The notes below the pieces were generated by a model. That model worked only from the letters and a program-made list of their open reading frames with translations. It ran no database searches and was not told the DNA's origin. A program made the translations under genes and the position numbers. From Piezodorus guildinii (lineage: Eukaryota > Arthropoda > Insecta > Hemiptera > Pentatomidae), in assembly GCA_023052935.1 (NCBI GenBank), contig CM041292.1, forward strand, positions 98,628,237 through 98,692,236: a stretch of DNA of 64,000 bases, read 5' to 3'. Shown in pieces: positions 20,182 to 31,310 of this stretch (its first letter is position 1; each line of letters begins with the position of its first letter).

Positions 20182-20590
20182 TTAGTAAATTGTTGAGTCT
20201 ATTAAAGCTATGTCAATCAGATAGGAAACGGTAACTTTGCCATACTTTGCGAGCTCTTCTTTTAACTCTCTTATGTACTGAGGGTAGTTTGAAAGTTTCT
20301 CAATTTTTCTAGGGATTGTTACAGATGATAACCATACTGCTTGCTGGATACAATAATTGAACTGATCAACAGCTTTCTCGAAGTTTTCTTCAGTTTTCAG
20401 AGACATTAAAATAGAGTCGTCCCAATTAATTACTCATTTTAGAGGGGAAGGTCGTTTTGCGGCTGTACAAGGCTCTTCAAACAAAACTAAATTGAGAGGA
20501 CAATGATCAGAGCAAAGATTGGAGCTCATAGCTAAATTATGAGATACAGTCCTAAGTTTATTGGTAACGAAAAAGTCTAAAACTACTCAT
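20182..20590 (-). pseudogene. Jockey-like LINE fragment: end of APE endonuclease and linker
   Basis: The minus-strand translation reads DFFVTNKLRTVSHNLAMSSN, then LCSDHCPLNLVLFEEP. The SDH is the conserved catalytic His motif at the end of the apurinic-like endonuclease domain. After an in-frame stop it continues ENFEKAVDQFNYCIQQAVW and NYPQYIRELKEEL, typical of the linker before the reverse transcriptase. The reverse transcriptase itself is absent. Confidence 0.8.
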
Positions 20591-20880
20591 ATATAACAAT
20601 GATCCACAAACAAAAAAATACAGACATCTCATCATATGGAAGTATAAGCCTGCATGGAGAAAAGAGAAGATCAGGCTCAGACTCGATATTTCTCCCCTGT
20701 TTTGGGTACCCATTTTTATGTAGGCTGGGTGATCCTACCCAAGAGTCACTCATAGCAGGACTAACGGGATACATATTAAAATGGGATTTAATATCAGCAA
20801 ACCCTCACATTCTCTGGAAGGTTCTACGATCGTTATCGCTTTTACACTAGTAGGGAATGATGGTGTAAGTCTTTTTATCG
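20591..20880 (-). repeat. Possible SINE body fragment (20695-20765) in mixed DNA
   Basis: TTTGGGTACCCATTTTTATG followed by AGGCTGGGTG resembles TTTGGATACCCACTTTATAG and AGGCTGGGTC in the SINE body at 44185-44212. The rest of the segment is unassigned. Confidence 0.35.
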
Positions 20881-21559
20881 TATTCCTGAAGTGTAAATGA
20901 ATAATGTTATTTTTAATTTTGAGGCTAGTGTAGCTTTAATTTGGTTAAAAAATAAAAAATAGCCTGTAATATAATAATCATATAGTCGTACTTGAAGTAT
21001 TGAATTTTAACATGAGGATGAATCGGGATGATATTTATCCGACATAATAAATTGCAATGGTACACTCTTAATATCTGAACAGTAAACCGATCTTACCAGA
21101 TTAACCAATATTAATTTACAGTAGATACCTGAAAATTATTTCTCTGTTTCAACATTGATTTCATCAAATAGAAAAAATGGATATTAAAAGAAGTAAATTG
21201 TAATGCAAAGAGAGGGGATCATACATAAACTAAGGCATTGCGCTGAAGCCAAAGTAATCTATTTACTTGGAATTATTAGTACCTTAATTAAAAAGTTTAA
21301 AGTCATTTATTATAAATTACACAGAATCATTAAAGTTTTAATTATAAAATTCATTTAGTATCGGAAGGGATAGGAATTCACAAATAAACACAAGTAGTCA
21401 TATATTATTGAACGAATTTCCTTTAACTGTTAATTTTTCAATATTAAATGAGAATGTTCCATCTACAAAATAATTGAGCTAAATTGAAAAAAAAAACCCG
21501 TTAATTTCAGTTCTAAACAATGGATTTAAATTAGCCAATTATTTTAAGCTGACAGTGTT
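20881..21559. other. AT-rich DNA, nothing recognised
   Basis: No open frame, repeat or splice pattern was recognised. Confidence 0.5.
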
Positions 21560-22100
21560 GCTAAAAGAGCTATTACCAACGGCCAATTGATCAACACCAC
21601 CCAACCTAGTGAAGTGATCTCTTTAATAAAGGAAAAGACGTGGCAGGTATGGCAACAGATCTGGACGGCAACGAGGGACAATAAGCTCAGAATAGTAGAG
21701 CCCTATGTTCGCAGGGCAAAGTCGAACATACAGCTGACGCGAAAGGAAGAAGTCGTTTTGGCTCGTTTGAGGATCGGGCATACTCATCTCACCCATCAAT
21801 ATTTAATGGAAAAATGCGCCTCAGTGTAATTCGTGTGGAGTACCTCTTACAGTCATTCATATTATCACCGAATGCTATGCATATGAGAATGAACGACAAA
21901 ATCATTTATCAGGAAATGAACATGAGGAAATATTCCAGGTAGAAGAGCAAATTAAGAAGTTGATATTATTTTTGAAATCAACAAAAATATTTCAAAAAAT
22001 TTAAATTGCAACTTTTAATTAGCAATACATAAACGGAAATTGTAAAATAGGGTGCAAAAGACCCTTGTGGTTGAAAAACCATAATAAATAAATAAAAATT
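21560..22100 (+). pseudogene. LINE C-terminal fragment with zinc-knuckle region and tail
   Basis: The translation gives LTRKEEVVLARLRIGHTHLT, a hallmark of the C-terminus of Jockey/I-group pol proteins. After a frameshift, CNSCGVPLTVIHIITEC carries the cysteine-containing knuckle (Cys-x2-Cys ... His ... Cys). A short 3' UTR ends near 22080-22100 in AATAAATAAATAAA, the likely tail. The same tail type is seen on the SINE family at 41205-41443, so this LINE group could have supplied its mobilising machinery. Confidence 0.8.
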
Positions 22101-22499
22101 TTAAGATCAGAGAAAATAAGGGGAAAGAATTTATCAATATTATTATTTTTAAAAAGATTATGATGAAACAATTACTAAAAAAAAAAAAAATAAAAAAGGA
22201 GGAAACATGAAAATCGTCTTAGACTGTAATACCTTCGATCCGAGTGTAAAGGGCAAAGCTGTTTGAAGTTAACTTAATACTCTTTAAAGGAGTGATTTAA
22301 ACAAATACAAAAAGGAGATAAAGAAAAAAAATAGCGGGGGCAGAAGGAAATAAATTCCCATTTAAAGTTATCAAGAGTTGTATTTTCACTGGATGCGTAT
22401 TGTAATCTTTTGTCTGGGCTACTGGCAGTGGAATATCTGTAGGATTTGTGATGCAATATATAACATTTAAAGGGGTCGAGATAAACCGCCCTCAAAAGT
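22101..22499. other. AT-rich DNA, nothing recognised
   Basis: No feature was recognised. Confidence 0.45.
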
Positions 22500-22720
22500 G
22501 AAAATAGTCTAATAAAGGGACTTATTAAGGTGGGGTTGAGGAGTGGGGGGCGTAGATAGGGCCCTATCGGACCTACATATTGCCATCTATATATGGCTCT
22601 CTCCCTATCTATGTAAATAGCCCTTCAGTCCTAACTGTAGCCGCTATTATTTCTTTAAGGGCGTTTATTCACTTTCTCTTACCGAAACTAGGTCACAACC
22701 TTATTCCAAAAAAAAAGGTT
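22500..22720. promoter_or_regulatory. GC-rich unique island 9
   Basis: A small non-repetitive island with a G-rich run (GGGGTTGAGGAGTGGGGGGC near 22533-22552) and GGGCCC. No coding signal stands out. Confidence 0.3.
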
Positions 22721-23034
22721 TTACTCCATCTCGAAGTTAAAATTTGTACAATAGACTACTGAGAAGCGAAATAATAATAGGACATTGGTTACTCTAATAT
22801 CTCTAAAATATAGATAACAATTTCCAGAAGTAAAGCTCTACAAAATTTAAAAATCAAATCCTAATTACTTTTGGTTATTTATTTTTAATAATGAACCTTT
22901 ATAATCGGCCAAAAAAAAAAAAAAACCTTCTCAAAATTTGAGAGCTTACGTTTTAAGATGTGTAGAATCCGAATAACGAATAAAAAAAAAAAAATCTAAC
23001 TGCTGAATAAATACCAAAAGTTTGCTTTTAACTT
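22721..23034. other. AT-rich DNA with A-runs
   Basis: A-runs at 22910-22925 and 22981-22995. Nothing else was recognised. Confidence 0.45.
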
Positions 23035-23265
23035 CATTGGATAGAGAATTAAATTTTCGACCAAATGAAAAAAGAATCATTGAAATTGCTTAAAAACTAG
23101 CTTAAATATTGCGTTTTGAAATCAGCGCTAGTGATATGATATGATCCTTTGAATTATTTCCTTTCATATTACTTAATTGCCTTTCATCAGATATAAAACA
23201 GTTGGACCATAATATTGTTATTTGGAAATAATAAACCATTAGGTAATAATTTGCAGCGTTTTTTT
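23035..23265 (+). repeat. Dispersed repeat shared with 14215-14464
   Basis: Second copy of the uncharacterised repeat described at 14215-14464, in the same orientation. It shares ATTGCGTTTTGAAATCAGCG and ATATTGTTATTTGGAAATAA. Confidence 0.65.
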
Positions 23266-23309
23266 TCTCATTTTTATACGTTCACTTACCAATTTGAATG
23301 TATGAAAGA

Positions 23310-23990
23310 AAACTTTATTTTTGGAAACGGTCCCTTAAGAATGACATAAATGTACAACAAAAATAAGAATTATAACTGGCCAAAGAAAACACACAAAAAA
23401 ACAAAACAACTAATAACATTAAAATAAATATATACAATTATAATTAAACATATATTTATATATGATCAAAAGAAAAATAAATAAAAAGAAGTACAGTAAT
23501 ATCTTAATGTAATATAGAATTAACAAAACAAAAAACAGTAGAATAATTAAAAATAAGAACGAAAATCAACTTTACTACCCATTGATGTTAAGAAGTGTAG
23601 ACACATTTCAACTTACTTTAATCGCTCGCTATACTCAAATTCTTTGGCATCTGGTTGAAAATGGAGAGATTTGAATGAAGTTTGAGAAGGCGGATGTTTA
23701 ATGGGATAGTATTCCAGAACAGTAGACCGGGCTATGAAGGAACATTCATATTTTTTTGTTCATACAGGTCGGAAAGACAGAATCTGGTTTCCTAAATATG
23801 GGCTGTGGATTCAAATTGCAGAAGGCTGTAGACGTAAGAAGGGCGGAGGGAGCGGATAATTTGATAGAGAAAAGAACCAATGAAATATTGCTTTCGAATG
23901 GAAGGAAGTAGCCAATTCGACTCATCATATAGGTGGGATAAATGTGACGTCTGGAGGTACTGAAAGACAAACCGTTCATTTTAAAATTTC
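23310..23990 (-). pseudogene. CR1/L2-like LINE 3' end (copy 1)
   Basis: The minus-strand translation contains FRKPDSVFPTCMNKK and FIARSTVLWN-type sequence, the C-terminal segment of CR1/L2-like pol proteins. The 3' UTR carries a short self-complementary motif with TTAAGGGAC at 23329-23337. Two other copies (30452-31125, 59405-59910) share the layout and the same orientation. Frameshifted. Confidence 0.65.
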
Positions 23991-24119
23991 GAAGTACAAT
24001 ACAAAGTACGAAAAAAAAAAAAAATTGCAGATTCCGAGCTTAGTGCCAATGGATAACTGAGTGCTTTATACTCAAATTACCCAGACTTGCAAAATGGTCT
24101 GCGTGTATGGTATGATGTA
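23991..24119. other. AT-rich DNA with A-run
   Basis: A-run at about 24011-24025. Nothing else was recognised. Confidence 0.4.
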
Positions 24120-24370
24120 AATATAACTAAAAACAAATGGCGCGCGGAACTGAATTTTCAAATTTAACACAGCTAAATAATTGTCTGTGATAATATTACA
24201 GCAAATATTTCACAAAAATCGGCAAATTGAATTTGATACGATTAAACTCATATCAATGTGACCTCAAATAGTGTTTCATATCCGGAAGGTATTATCTTTA
24301 GGGAAATATACTGAGAGAGTTTAAATGCCAAATATTTTAACTTAGTTCCATCGAAAAACCTTTGCTTTTT
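24120..24370 (-). mobile_element. Degenerate family H repeat
   Basis: TTACAGCAAATATTTCACAA, AAATCGGC and TACGATTAAACTCATATCAA follow the order of the family's minus-strand blocks but are strongly diverged. It is an old copy. Confidence 0.4.
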
Positions 24371-25329
24371 AGAAATAATAAAGAATGATTAATTGACAGT
24401 GATATTAAACCAGCGTATAAGTATGAACTATGAAATAATTGAACAATAACTAATAATTAACACCAAGAAACAAAGAGAAATATTTTTCAAGAATTCTTTT
24501 TTTTCGAAGAAGGCTAAAAAGGCTTAGTAATATAGGTTTGTAATTTAATTTCGAAAGATGAAAATTCAACAAAAAAATATTCCACCAAGATAATAAAAAA
24601 GAGAGTAACGAAAACTCAAGTAATAAGTAATAGTAAATAATGATGTCTATTCCAACAGTATTTAATCTAAAGTAAATGCCTCCTTCAAAATGCAATGAAA
24701 TATATATTTTTTGAACTTTAACTATATTTTTAAAAGATTAATGTATTTAAGATAGGGTGGTAGTGTAAGATATTTAATGGGCTTAACAGATTTAAAATTA
24801 CAATCTATTTGATTTAAATCAAAAACTCAATACGTCAATATGAATAATTAAGACATTTGAAAATGCAAACATTTAATTTGTAATTAAGGGTGTAAAACAA
24901 ACAATTTGTATTTAAAATTCTATATTACCTTAAGCTAATATAATAACATAACATAAAATAACTATATCATTAGTATATTCCAGGTTTTGACAAAATCTAT
25001 GATTCCGTTTACAAAACATACCGTTTTGTGGATTAATAGAGTTTAGGTAGACCGTCTACAGAAATAGCAATGCAGAGAGATTTTATCAATTCTTTTGAAT
25101 CCAGAGGACCTAGTTATTTACCCTCCTTGTGATGGGCTTATCAAGCATCTTTAACCGCTTTGATCCCTTTCCAAAAAGCTTCCAGAAAGAGATCAGTATA
25201 ATTTATTCTGTTTTATACTCTTAGGAAATAAAGCGAGTTTAAATAATAAATTACAAATATAGAAACTTCAGAGGGATCAGATTAATTCGGAATTAATAGC
25301 AAAAGACAGCGTTTTTGCGGTACTCTTGT
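24371..25329. other. AT-rich DNA, nothing recognised
   Basis: Long AT-rich stretch without recognised repeats or reading frames. Confidence 0.5.
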
Positions 25330-25490
25330 AAAGATGTACTACAATAAGTTGTCGGTGGGAGGGAGGCAGTGTATTGAATGGTTGGGGTTAGGGGTTCTGG
25401 TCTGTACTCTTGCGGTCGTGTCTACACAAGGTACTAAAAGGGTGGGCGGGCGACCCCAGAGTTCCAAGTCAATCTAAGGAAGTATCAAAG
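25330..25490. promoter_or_regulatory. GC-rich unique island 10 (small)
   Basis: A G-rich, non-repetitive patch (GGGTGGGCGGGCGACCCCAG near 25439-25458). No coding signal. The regulatory assignment is tentative. Confidence 0.3.
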
Positions 25491-25559
25491 ATCATAAATA
25501 TTCCAATTTAACATTTATATGTTGCGTTGTTCAGATAGTTGAGATAGTTCAAATAGTTA

Positions 25560-25695
25560 CAGCACATTTTCGGTAAAAATCGGTGAACCAGAAGAACCAT
25601 ACATATTTTCATACCTTGCATTTTGCACTTTTTTATGATTTTTTCAAAAAGGCTCTAACGATTTTGATTAAACTCTCCATGTAAAATTTAACGGG

Positions 25696-25750
<55 letters not shown>

Positions 25751-25950
25751 CATTCTGATTGAAATAGCCTGACAGAGATTAAATTCCGATATTTTAAATT
25801 TTCCTCCTTCCAAGTACCTCTAATTTTGTAGATTCGAACATATTATCTAATGTGAAATTGATAAAAGACAGGTAACTATATAAGTTGAACGAATTCCAGC
25901 TCAGGGAGACAAGATCAAAACAATGTTTTAATGTAATTTTTTTGTTTTTG
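25560..25950 (-). mobile_element. Family H repeat with TA expansion (first part)
   Basis: Blocks TTTTGCACTTTTTTATGATT, AACGATTTTGATTAAACTC and TTTCATTCTGATTGAAATAG follow the family order. A TA tract of about 50 bp (25698-25748) replaces the usual TTTAATATCATGTAG segment. The copy appears to resume at 27018 after an inserted block containing a Helitron end and a LINE fragment. Confidence 0.75.
25698..25748. repeat. (TA)n microsatellite inside family H
   Basis: An uninterrupted AT dinucleotide run grown within the repeat copy. Confidence 0.95.
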
Positions 25951-26133
25951 AACAGAAGAGAAAAATGAACAGAAAATAATAATCCGACTTTTTTTCGAAT
26001 TTTGTTTATTGCTTCCTTATAGTTATCGATTGGTAGTTTCTATGCTTGTGAATCTATGATATTGTTTAATATTTTTCGTGTATTTACAAGACTTATTTTG
26101 TAAATAGAGTTGTACTTTTCATTTTATCTTCTA

Positions 26134-26170
26134 CCAGCGACTCGGCCTTGCTTCGCAAGGTTGCAATTTA
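26134..26170 (-). mobile_element. Helitron-type 3' terminus
   Basis: On the minus strand, CCTTGCGAAGCAAGG forms a 6-bp hairpin with a 3-nt loop, followed by 8 nt and CTGG, then T. This matches the Helitron 3' end rule (hairpin, CTRR, inserted before T). The 5' end and any coding part are not identifiable. Confidence 0.6.
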
Positions 26171-26279
26171 AATATGGTGTAATTTATGCTTAATAAACTT
26201 CAGTTTGACCAGTTAAAAGTTTATTACTTTGGGATTATGAGTTAATTGATGTAATGATATATCTTTAATGATGTATTGT

Positions 26280-26990
26280 ATAATTTACCGTTCAGAAAAA
26301 ACGATTTTTTATATGACCCTCATAGAATGGCAGAAAGAACCCGTAAAGGTGTGATTATCAATCAAGTCCTAATCATATCAGGAGAGGAACATGAGGATGT
26401 CCAGCTGATCTGTAATGGTGGGGTACTAGAAGTTGCGCAAGCATTCACCTATCTGGAGACAATATTAGCAACACGGGGAACATCAACCCAGAAGTAGCAA
26501 ATAGGATATCCAAAGCCAACCAGGTCTCTCAACCCTCACGTATGGAAGCGAAAGCTATTCTATTATGCTGAACAAACAAGTTAGCCGAGTGACAGCAGCC
26601 GAGATGAATTTTCTGTGGAGAGCTGCTGGAAAGACCAGAAGGGATCGCGTCAGGAATGAAAGCATAATAGAAGATCTAGAGGTGGTGGAGCTTAAGACAT
26701 TGTTGGAGAACCGACAGTTGAAGTGGTTTGGCCACGTTTGTCGGATGGAGAACGAGAGAGATCCACGAAAAGTTCTGGAAGCTAGACCCACTGGGAGGAG
26801 GCCGAGAGATCGTCCCAGAATGTCTTATCAGGAGTATATGCAGCGGATTGGTGAGAATAGAGGTATAACTATCCAAGAAATGAAGCGACTTAGTAAGGAC
26901 CGAGGCATGGCTGCATTGGATAGAGACTCCTTCAGTAATGGCACAGGAGGAAGTAAAAAAAGAGGAGATTTCTTATATAAAATGATGTAA
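26280..26990 (+). pseudogene. LINE C-terminal fragment, frameshifted
   Basis: Translation in shifting frames gives GGVLEVAQAFTYLETILATR, ANRISKANQ, then after a deletion LTYGSES and AAEMNFLWRAAGKTRRDRV, LKWFGHVCRMENERDPRK and GRRPRDRPRMS. These are standard landmarks of the reverse transcriptase thumb and C-terminal region in RTE/CR1-like non-LTR elements. The last 141-codon segment (26565-26990) is open. At least one frameshift and one internal deletion make the copy inactive. Confidence 0.82.
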
Positions 26991-27017
26991 AACATAACGC
27001 AGAAAGAAAGAATAGAA

Positions 27018-27165
27018 GTAATTATTGTAGATAATAATCAGAAACACATATTTCCATCGAAATTTAATTTGATTCAACGTTTATTCAAGTCTAACTTAAT
27101 TTGAAAATTCTTAAATTGATTTTAACAACGGAGATAATTGAAAGTCGTGAGTTACACGCATCAGA
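27018..27165 (-). mobile_element. Family H repeat, terminal part (continues 25560-25950)
   Basis: TTGTAGATAATAATC, AGAAACACATATTTC and the terminus GGAGATAATTGAAAGTCGTG match the family's 3' end on the minus strand. Confidence 0.65.
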
Positions 27166-27289
27166 TATTTTAATTAATGCACTCTGATCTCTAATGACCT
27201 TAGTCTGTAGCAAGTTGTTTTTTTCTAATTGTGTTTCACTCGACACCTAAAAGCTCTATTTTTTTTTTTGGAAAGAGCGTTTCAAAATT

Positions 27290-27660
27290 TTTTGAAATAA
27301 AAAATGTTGGGGCAGAGGAAGATGATAGAAATTAAAGCGAGCTGAGTGGTTGGAAATAGGTTGATGGGCGTCCGTAGGTGGCAGACCGTCACCGCAGCGG
27401 CGATATGCATCAAGTTCCGACCTCGCAAACACAGGATAATTGATTCAAAAGCACTCACAACGGTATTTTTACTCGGCCCTTTTACCCGCTACCTTTCACT
27501 GAGGCAAATAACAGAATTGAACAAACGTCAATTTAACAAATAAACTGGAATGGATCTGTCCTGGCGAATACTTCAAATTACTCCGTTGAGGGCATTGCGC
27601 TGCGGCGAGTGTCGAAGAATGGTTAAAACTACACCAACATGGATCCACATTTTTATTTAA
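27290..27660. promoter_or_regulatory. GC-rich unique island 11
   Basis: Non-repetitive, with CGTCACCGCAGCGGCGATAT near its densest part. Open frames exist on both strands but none is recognisable. Candidate regulatory element. Confidence 0.35.
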
Positions 27661-28139
27661 ACAGAAAAGAAAACGCCAAAACATCACATATTAATTGATA
27701 ACGTGGTAATAAATCATTGTAGGTATAACCATTGTTTCGGTATTTTTAAACAACTCAGTTAGTGAAATAACTGTTAGACACATAAAAAAAAAAAAAATAA
27801 TAAAAAAATAAAATAAATAAAAAAAAGGTAAACTAGGTGTAGTCTAACTGTAGTTAGAAAAACAAAACATAGAAGGAATAATAAACTGGAAAGAAAACAA
27901 AACCAAAATCTGCCATTAAATAAATTTGAAAAAAAATACATTTATAAGAATATAAGATCCCAAATGTAATAAATTATCTTGTATTTTTAGAAAAATAAAG
28001 TAAATTTAGTCGGTTTAGTTTGATTAAATTAAATAATAGGTCACCAATACATTTTAATTTGATTTCATTTTCTATTTCTCATGTTTTGGCTGAAATATTG
28101 ATAAAAATATCTCCCAAATATCTGTTAACTAAAATTTTC
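27661..28139. other. A-rich DNA
   Basis: A-rich around 27782-27830 with no recognised feature. Confidence 0.5.
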
Positions 28140-28530
28140 TAACCTGTTGACCAAATACGATACCTAGAACTCCATCTTGGCAAACGTCTTACATGAAATC
28201 CTCATACGAGTCTGAAACGACAAGAAACTGCCTGTAGATACCGATTACTACAACACTTACTCGAAAAACAACCAATTTATTACAAAAAGCTCTTTTATGT
28301 TACCATCATCAGATCCATCTAGCATCTAGAGCTTTGGGCCTCTACTATACCATCTAATTCCTCAAGCATTCAAATTCAAAATCCTAACTGCTCCTTATGT
28401 CACAGAATTGTTCCAAAGCAGATGTTTCTTCACAAGACATTTTTACGCCCATAAGTGTAAAATGGCCCATTGACTTATTGTAAGTATTATAAGTACAGTT
28501 GTAAATATTAATAAAACGTTTTTAAAAAAA
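28140..28530 (+). pseudogene. Jockey-like LINE 3' end
   Basis: IRYLELHLGKRLT and LKRQETACRYR correspond to YLGLHLDKRLTWK and LKRQETFS in the 5795-6408 copy, so both belong to one family. Stop codons interrupt the frame. It ends at an A-run near 28522-28530 after AATAAAACG. Confidence 0.75.
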
Positions 28531-28739
28531 GATTTTCCCTGAAACCTCCAGACGGTGAAAGTACAATTTCATCGATCTGGTTTAGGAATGAAGCAATCAG
28601 TGATTTAATAAATTAAACAAAAATACAGAAAATGATCGATGTTAGTATACAAATTATTAAATTTATTATACAGATTTATTTTATGTCTAAAGTAAAGATG
28701 TTCTGTGATAATATTTATTCAAAAACCTACAACAAAAAA
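28531..28739. other. AT-rich DNA
   Basis: No feature was recognised. Confidence 0.4.
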
Positions 28740-28990
28740 ATAAAAAGGATTTGAACCAAAATGTAGTGTATAGCCCGAACGGGTTGTTAAGGACCCTAGG
28801 TGTGTACTATAGCGGACAATGGACACGTGGGGGATTCCAAGTGTGTGAGTGTGTAGATGTACGCACGTGTTTGAAGTGGCCGCCCGTTGGGTAATGGGCA
28901 AGGGCTTAAACGTAAGCGCCCCACGACTGTCGATAATGTAATCCTCTATCGACCAAACTGCCTTTTTGGGCTCTTCTCTTCCTTATTTTG
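28740..28990. promoter_or_regulatory. GC-rich unique island 12 with two CACGTG E-boxes
   Basis: Perfect CACGTG palindromes at 28824-28829 and 28864-28869, 40 bp apart, lie in a GT-rich, non-repetitive island. CACGTG is the core for bHLH-ZIP and CLOCK/CYCLE-type factors. No promoter or exon is evident nearby. Confidence 0.4.
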
Positions 28991-29127
28991 GCCAGCCAAT
29001 ATTTAGGATGCTGGGATATTTTAAGAGAAGATTTATTTATTTTTATGGTTATATAAAATTTAGAAATGATGGCTATGATATTTGATTTGATATTGATTTC
29101 AAGTAAGTAGTAGTTCCTAGTTTGTTT

Positions 29128-29262
29128 TTTATTTATTTAAGGCCACTTTATGCAACTGTGGCTAATCGGACGATGTTCCTAAATTTTGCCTATTCAGGTT
29201 TAATTAGGATAGGGGCAGTGTACCAGTACTTGACATTGCAAAGGCACAGGACAATTCCTGAA
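29128..29262 (-). mobile_element. SINE, 5'-truncated
   Basis: The minus strand shares the body TGTCAAGTACTGG, CCTATCCTAATTAAACCTGA and ATTTAGGAAC-ATCGTCCG, and the tail CCTTAAATAAATAAA, with the SINE at 41205-41443. The tRNA-like head is missing. Confidence 0.75.
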
Positions 29263-29681
29263 TGTCATATTGGCCATTCTATATTCTTTTGAGGTATACG
29301 AACTTCCTTGATTACAGTGTTCCACATAATGTACGCTTGTTATCAACCGTGTTATGTTTCTAATGTGAATTAAGAAATGTTGACGTAAATTAGGGCAAAA
29401 ATAATAAATATAGAATTGTCTAAGGAAAACAACTTAATAATAAACAAAAGCACAATTATTGAAAAAGAGAAAAATAATGTATTGTCTATACATGTATACT
29501 TGCAGACACTTTTACAAAATGAACACCTGATCTAAGAGCTCTTTGAGCCATAGAATTTTGTCGAATATCGATAACACTATATAACATTTTATAACCTTCT
29601 ATCTTTACCATTAACAATGTTCTTAAGTTTATGTGCTTACAACCTTATATTAACTTTTACGATAGCGGAAACCAAAATCCC

Positions 29682-29719
<38 letters not shown>

Positions 29720-29780
29720 AGAAAAGATATTGTCCTTTTACATACGTATATTATAACACACTAATTGTATTCATTTTGTA
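29263..29780. other. AT-rich DNA with (TA)n at 29683-29715
   Basis: A TA microsatellite of about 33 bp in otherwise featureless AT-rich DNA. Confidence 0.6.
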
Positions 29781-29784
29781 TCTT

Positions 29785-29905
29785 TTTAGTCCTTACGATA
29801 ACCCACAAAGGGGTTAGAAACGTTGGCTGGGAAGAAATAGTTAAAACTATTGAATTGTTTCTTTTTTACAGACCACCTACGAATTTCTTTCTGTGACTTA
29901 TGAAG
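29785..29905 (+). repeat. Hairpin-GAAACGT motif with downstream block
   Basis: GATAACCCACAAAGGGGTTA forms an AACCC/GGGTT stem directly before GAAACGTTGG. ACTATTGAATTGTTTC and GACCACCTACGAATTTC follow, which resemble one arm of the palindrome at 16061-16176 and sequence at 3617-3644. Possible end of a Penelope-like element. Confidence 0.5.
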
Positions 29906-29949
29906 ACGTTTACAACTTTAAAGAAACAAAACTCGTCTTACGCCAAAAT

Positions 29950-30290
29950 ATATATATATTTTTTTTTAAATCTCTCCTCTTATTTTTTCTAAAAGAAGAA
30001 AGGGAATTTGTGAAAACCGGCCTTGGGATACGGGGGTGTGAAGATGGGATGAGGATATAGGTTGGGAACCTGAAGGGTGTAGATAAAGGAGAGACCGCCG
30101 CCTCATCTTGCTTTTCCAGTCCGTATAGCTTGTCTTCACGGCCCCCTGCTCCTCGCCTTCTTATCGATACCATCCTCTGGCTGACCAGCAGCAGTTAGTG
30201 TCTCGCTGATCATTGTATTTCACGGGTATTGGTCAGCCTCTGGGGAAGGGGTGTCCTTCTGGGAGGGCTACAATGGAAAGGGATCTTTTC
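29950..30290. promoter_or_regulatory. GC-rich unique island 13
   Basis: Non-repetitive. An 87-codon minus-strand frame (29910-30173) over it is Pro/Ser/Arg-rich and unrecognised. Candidate regulatory element. Confidence 0.35.
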
Positions 30291-30451
30291 AAAGAAACAC
30301 GAAAAACAGCCTATCTCTGGTATATTCTAATATGAAAACATTTTTTTAATAAATATATAAGGAATCTAGAACGAATATATTGTTTGCATATTGATATTTC
30401 TTACAACACTAATGGTAGCGCTAAAGCTGCTTTACTCATAATATATATATT

Positions 30452-31125
30452 TTAATAATAATAATAATAAAACTTTTTTCTGGGACTATGTCCCTTAAGA
30501 ATAGAAAAAATGAACAGTATATATTAATATTTATGTCTGGTCAAGAAAACAATAAAATTCATTTTTATTTACAAATGTGCAAAAATAAAAAATTAAAATT
30601 AAACACTACCTAGACTTATATACGTTCATGTACAAAAAGTATGGATAATAAACATACAAGAATTAAAAAAAAAAAAATGGAAAGGAAAATCTCTTAAAAG
30701 CTAGTGATAGGGTTGAGAAAATTAAAAAAACGACTAATTATTCCACACCACTAGGGTTTGGGTAAAATAGATAATTATAACTTGTATTGAAATTAAAATA
30801 AGCCAGTTGCAGATTCACATTTGTTGTGCATCTATTTGGGATGCCAAAAGATGTTGGAAAAGGTGAGATTTGAATGAGAGAAAGGAAGAAGCATGTCGGA
30901 ATTCCAGAGGGTTGCAGAACGGGTATAAAAAGAGTGATCAAAAGATTTAGTTCTATTGGTGAAAATGTAGAGGTCGGAATGGCGGGATCTAGTTTCAAGA
31001 GAGTGGACTGAGGATTTAAATTTAAGGATACTGTGAATGTATGGAGGGTGTTGGGAGTTTATGATTTGGTAAAGGTATGATCCGAGAAAACATTTCCTCC
31101 GTATAACAGGTAGGAGCCACTTCAA
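30452..31125 (-). pseudogene. CR1/L2-like LINE 3' end (copy 2)
   Basis: The minus-strand 97-codon frame at 30832-31125 includes FLGSYLYQIINSQHPPYIHS and RSATLWNSDMLL, the conserved C-terminal layout of CR1/L2-like pol. The 3' UTR ends with a GGGAC/GTCCC hairpin (30482-30496) and a (TAA)n tail at 30452-30470. Same family as 23310-23990 and 59405-59910. Confidence 0.78.
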
Positions 31126-31271
31126 CTAGCTGTATAAGTTTTAAGGAGAAATAAGAAGAAAATGTTAACAGATGTAGAAAAACAAAAAACTAGTAAATAA
31201 AGGTGAATTTATCATATGGTTGTGAGAACGGAGAATGAAGAAAAACACATCAATAAGAAGATTTCTTTCAA

Positions 31272-31310
31272 TTTATACCTACGTTTCGGCCTCAGATAGG
31301 CAAGGTGCTG
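31272..31310 (-). repeat. Hairpin-GAAACGT motif
   Basis: The minus strand reads TTGCCTATCTGAGGCCGAAA followed by CGTAGG: a GCC/GGC stem placed directly before GAAACG, as at 13858-13945. Confidence 0.45.

Noticed and set aside
20599..20850. 83-codon + strand frame
   Set aside because: Overlaps a probable SINE body fragment and a LINE remnant; no start context or domain.
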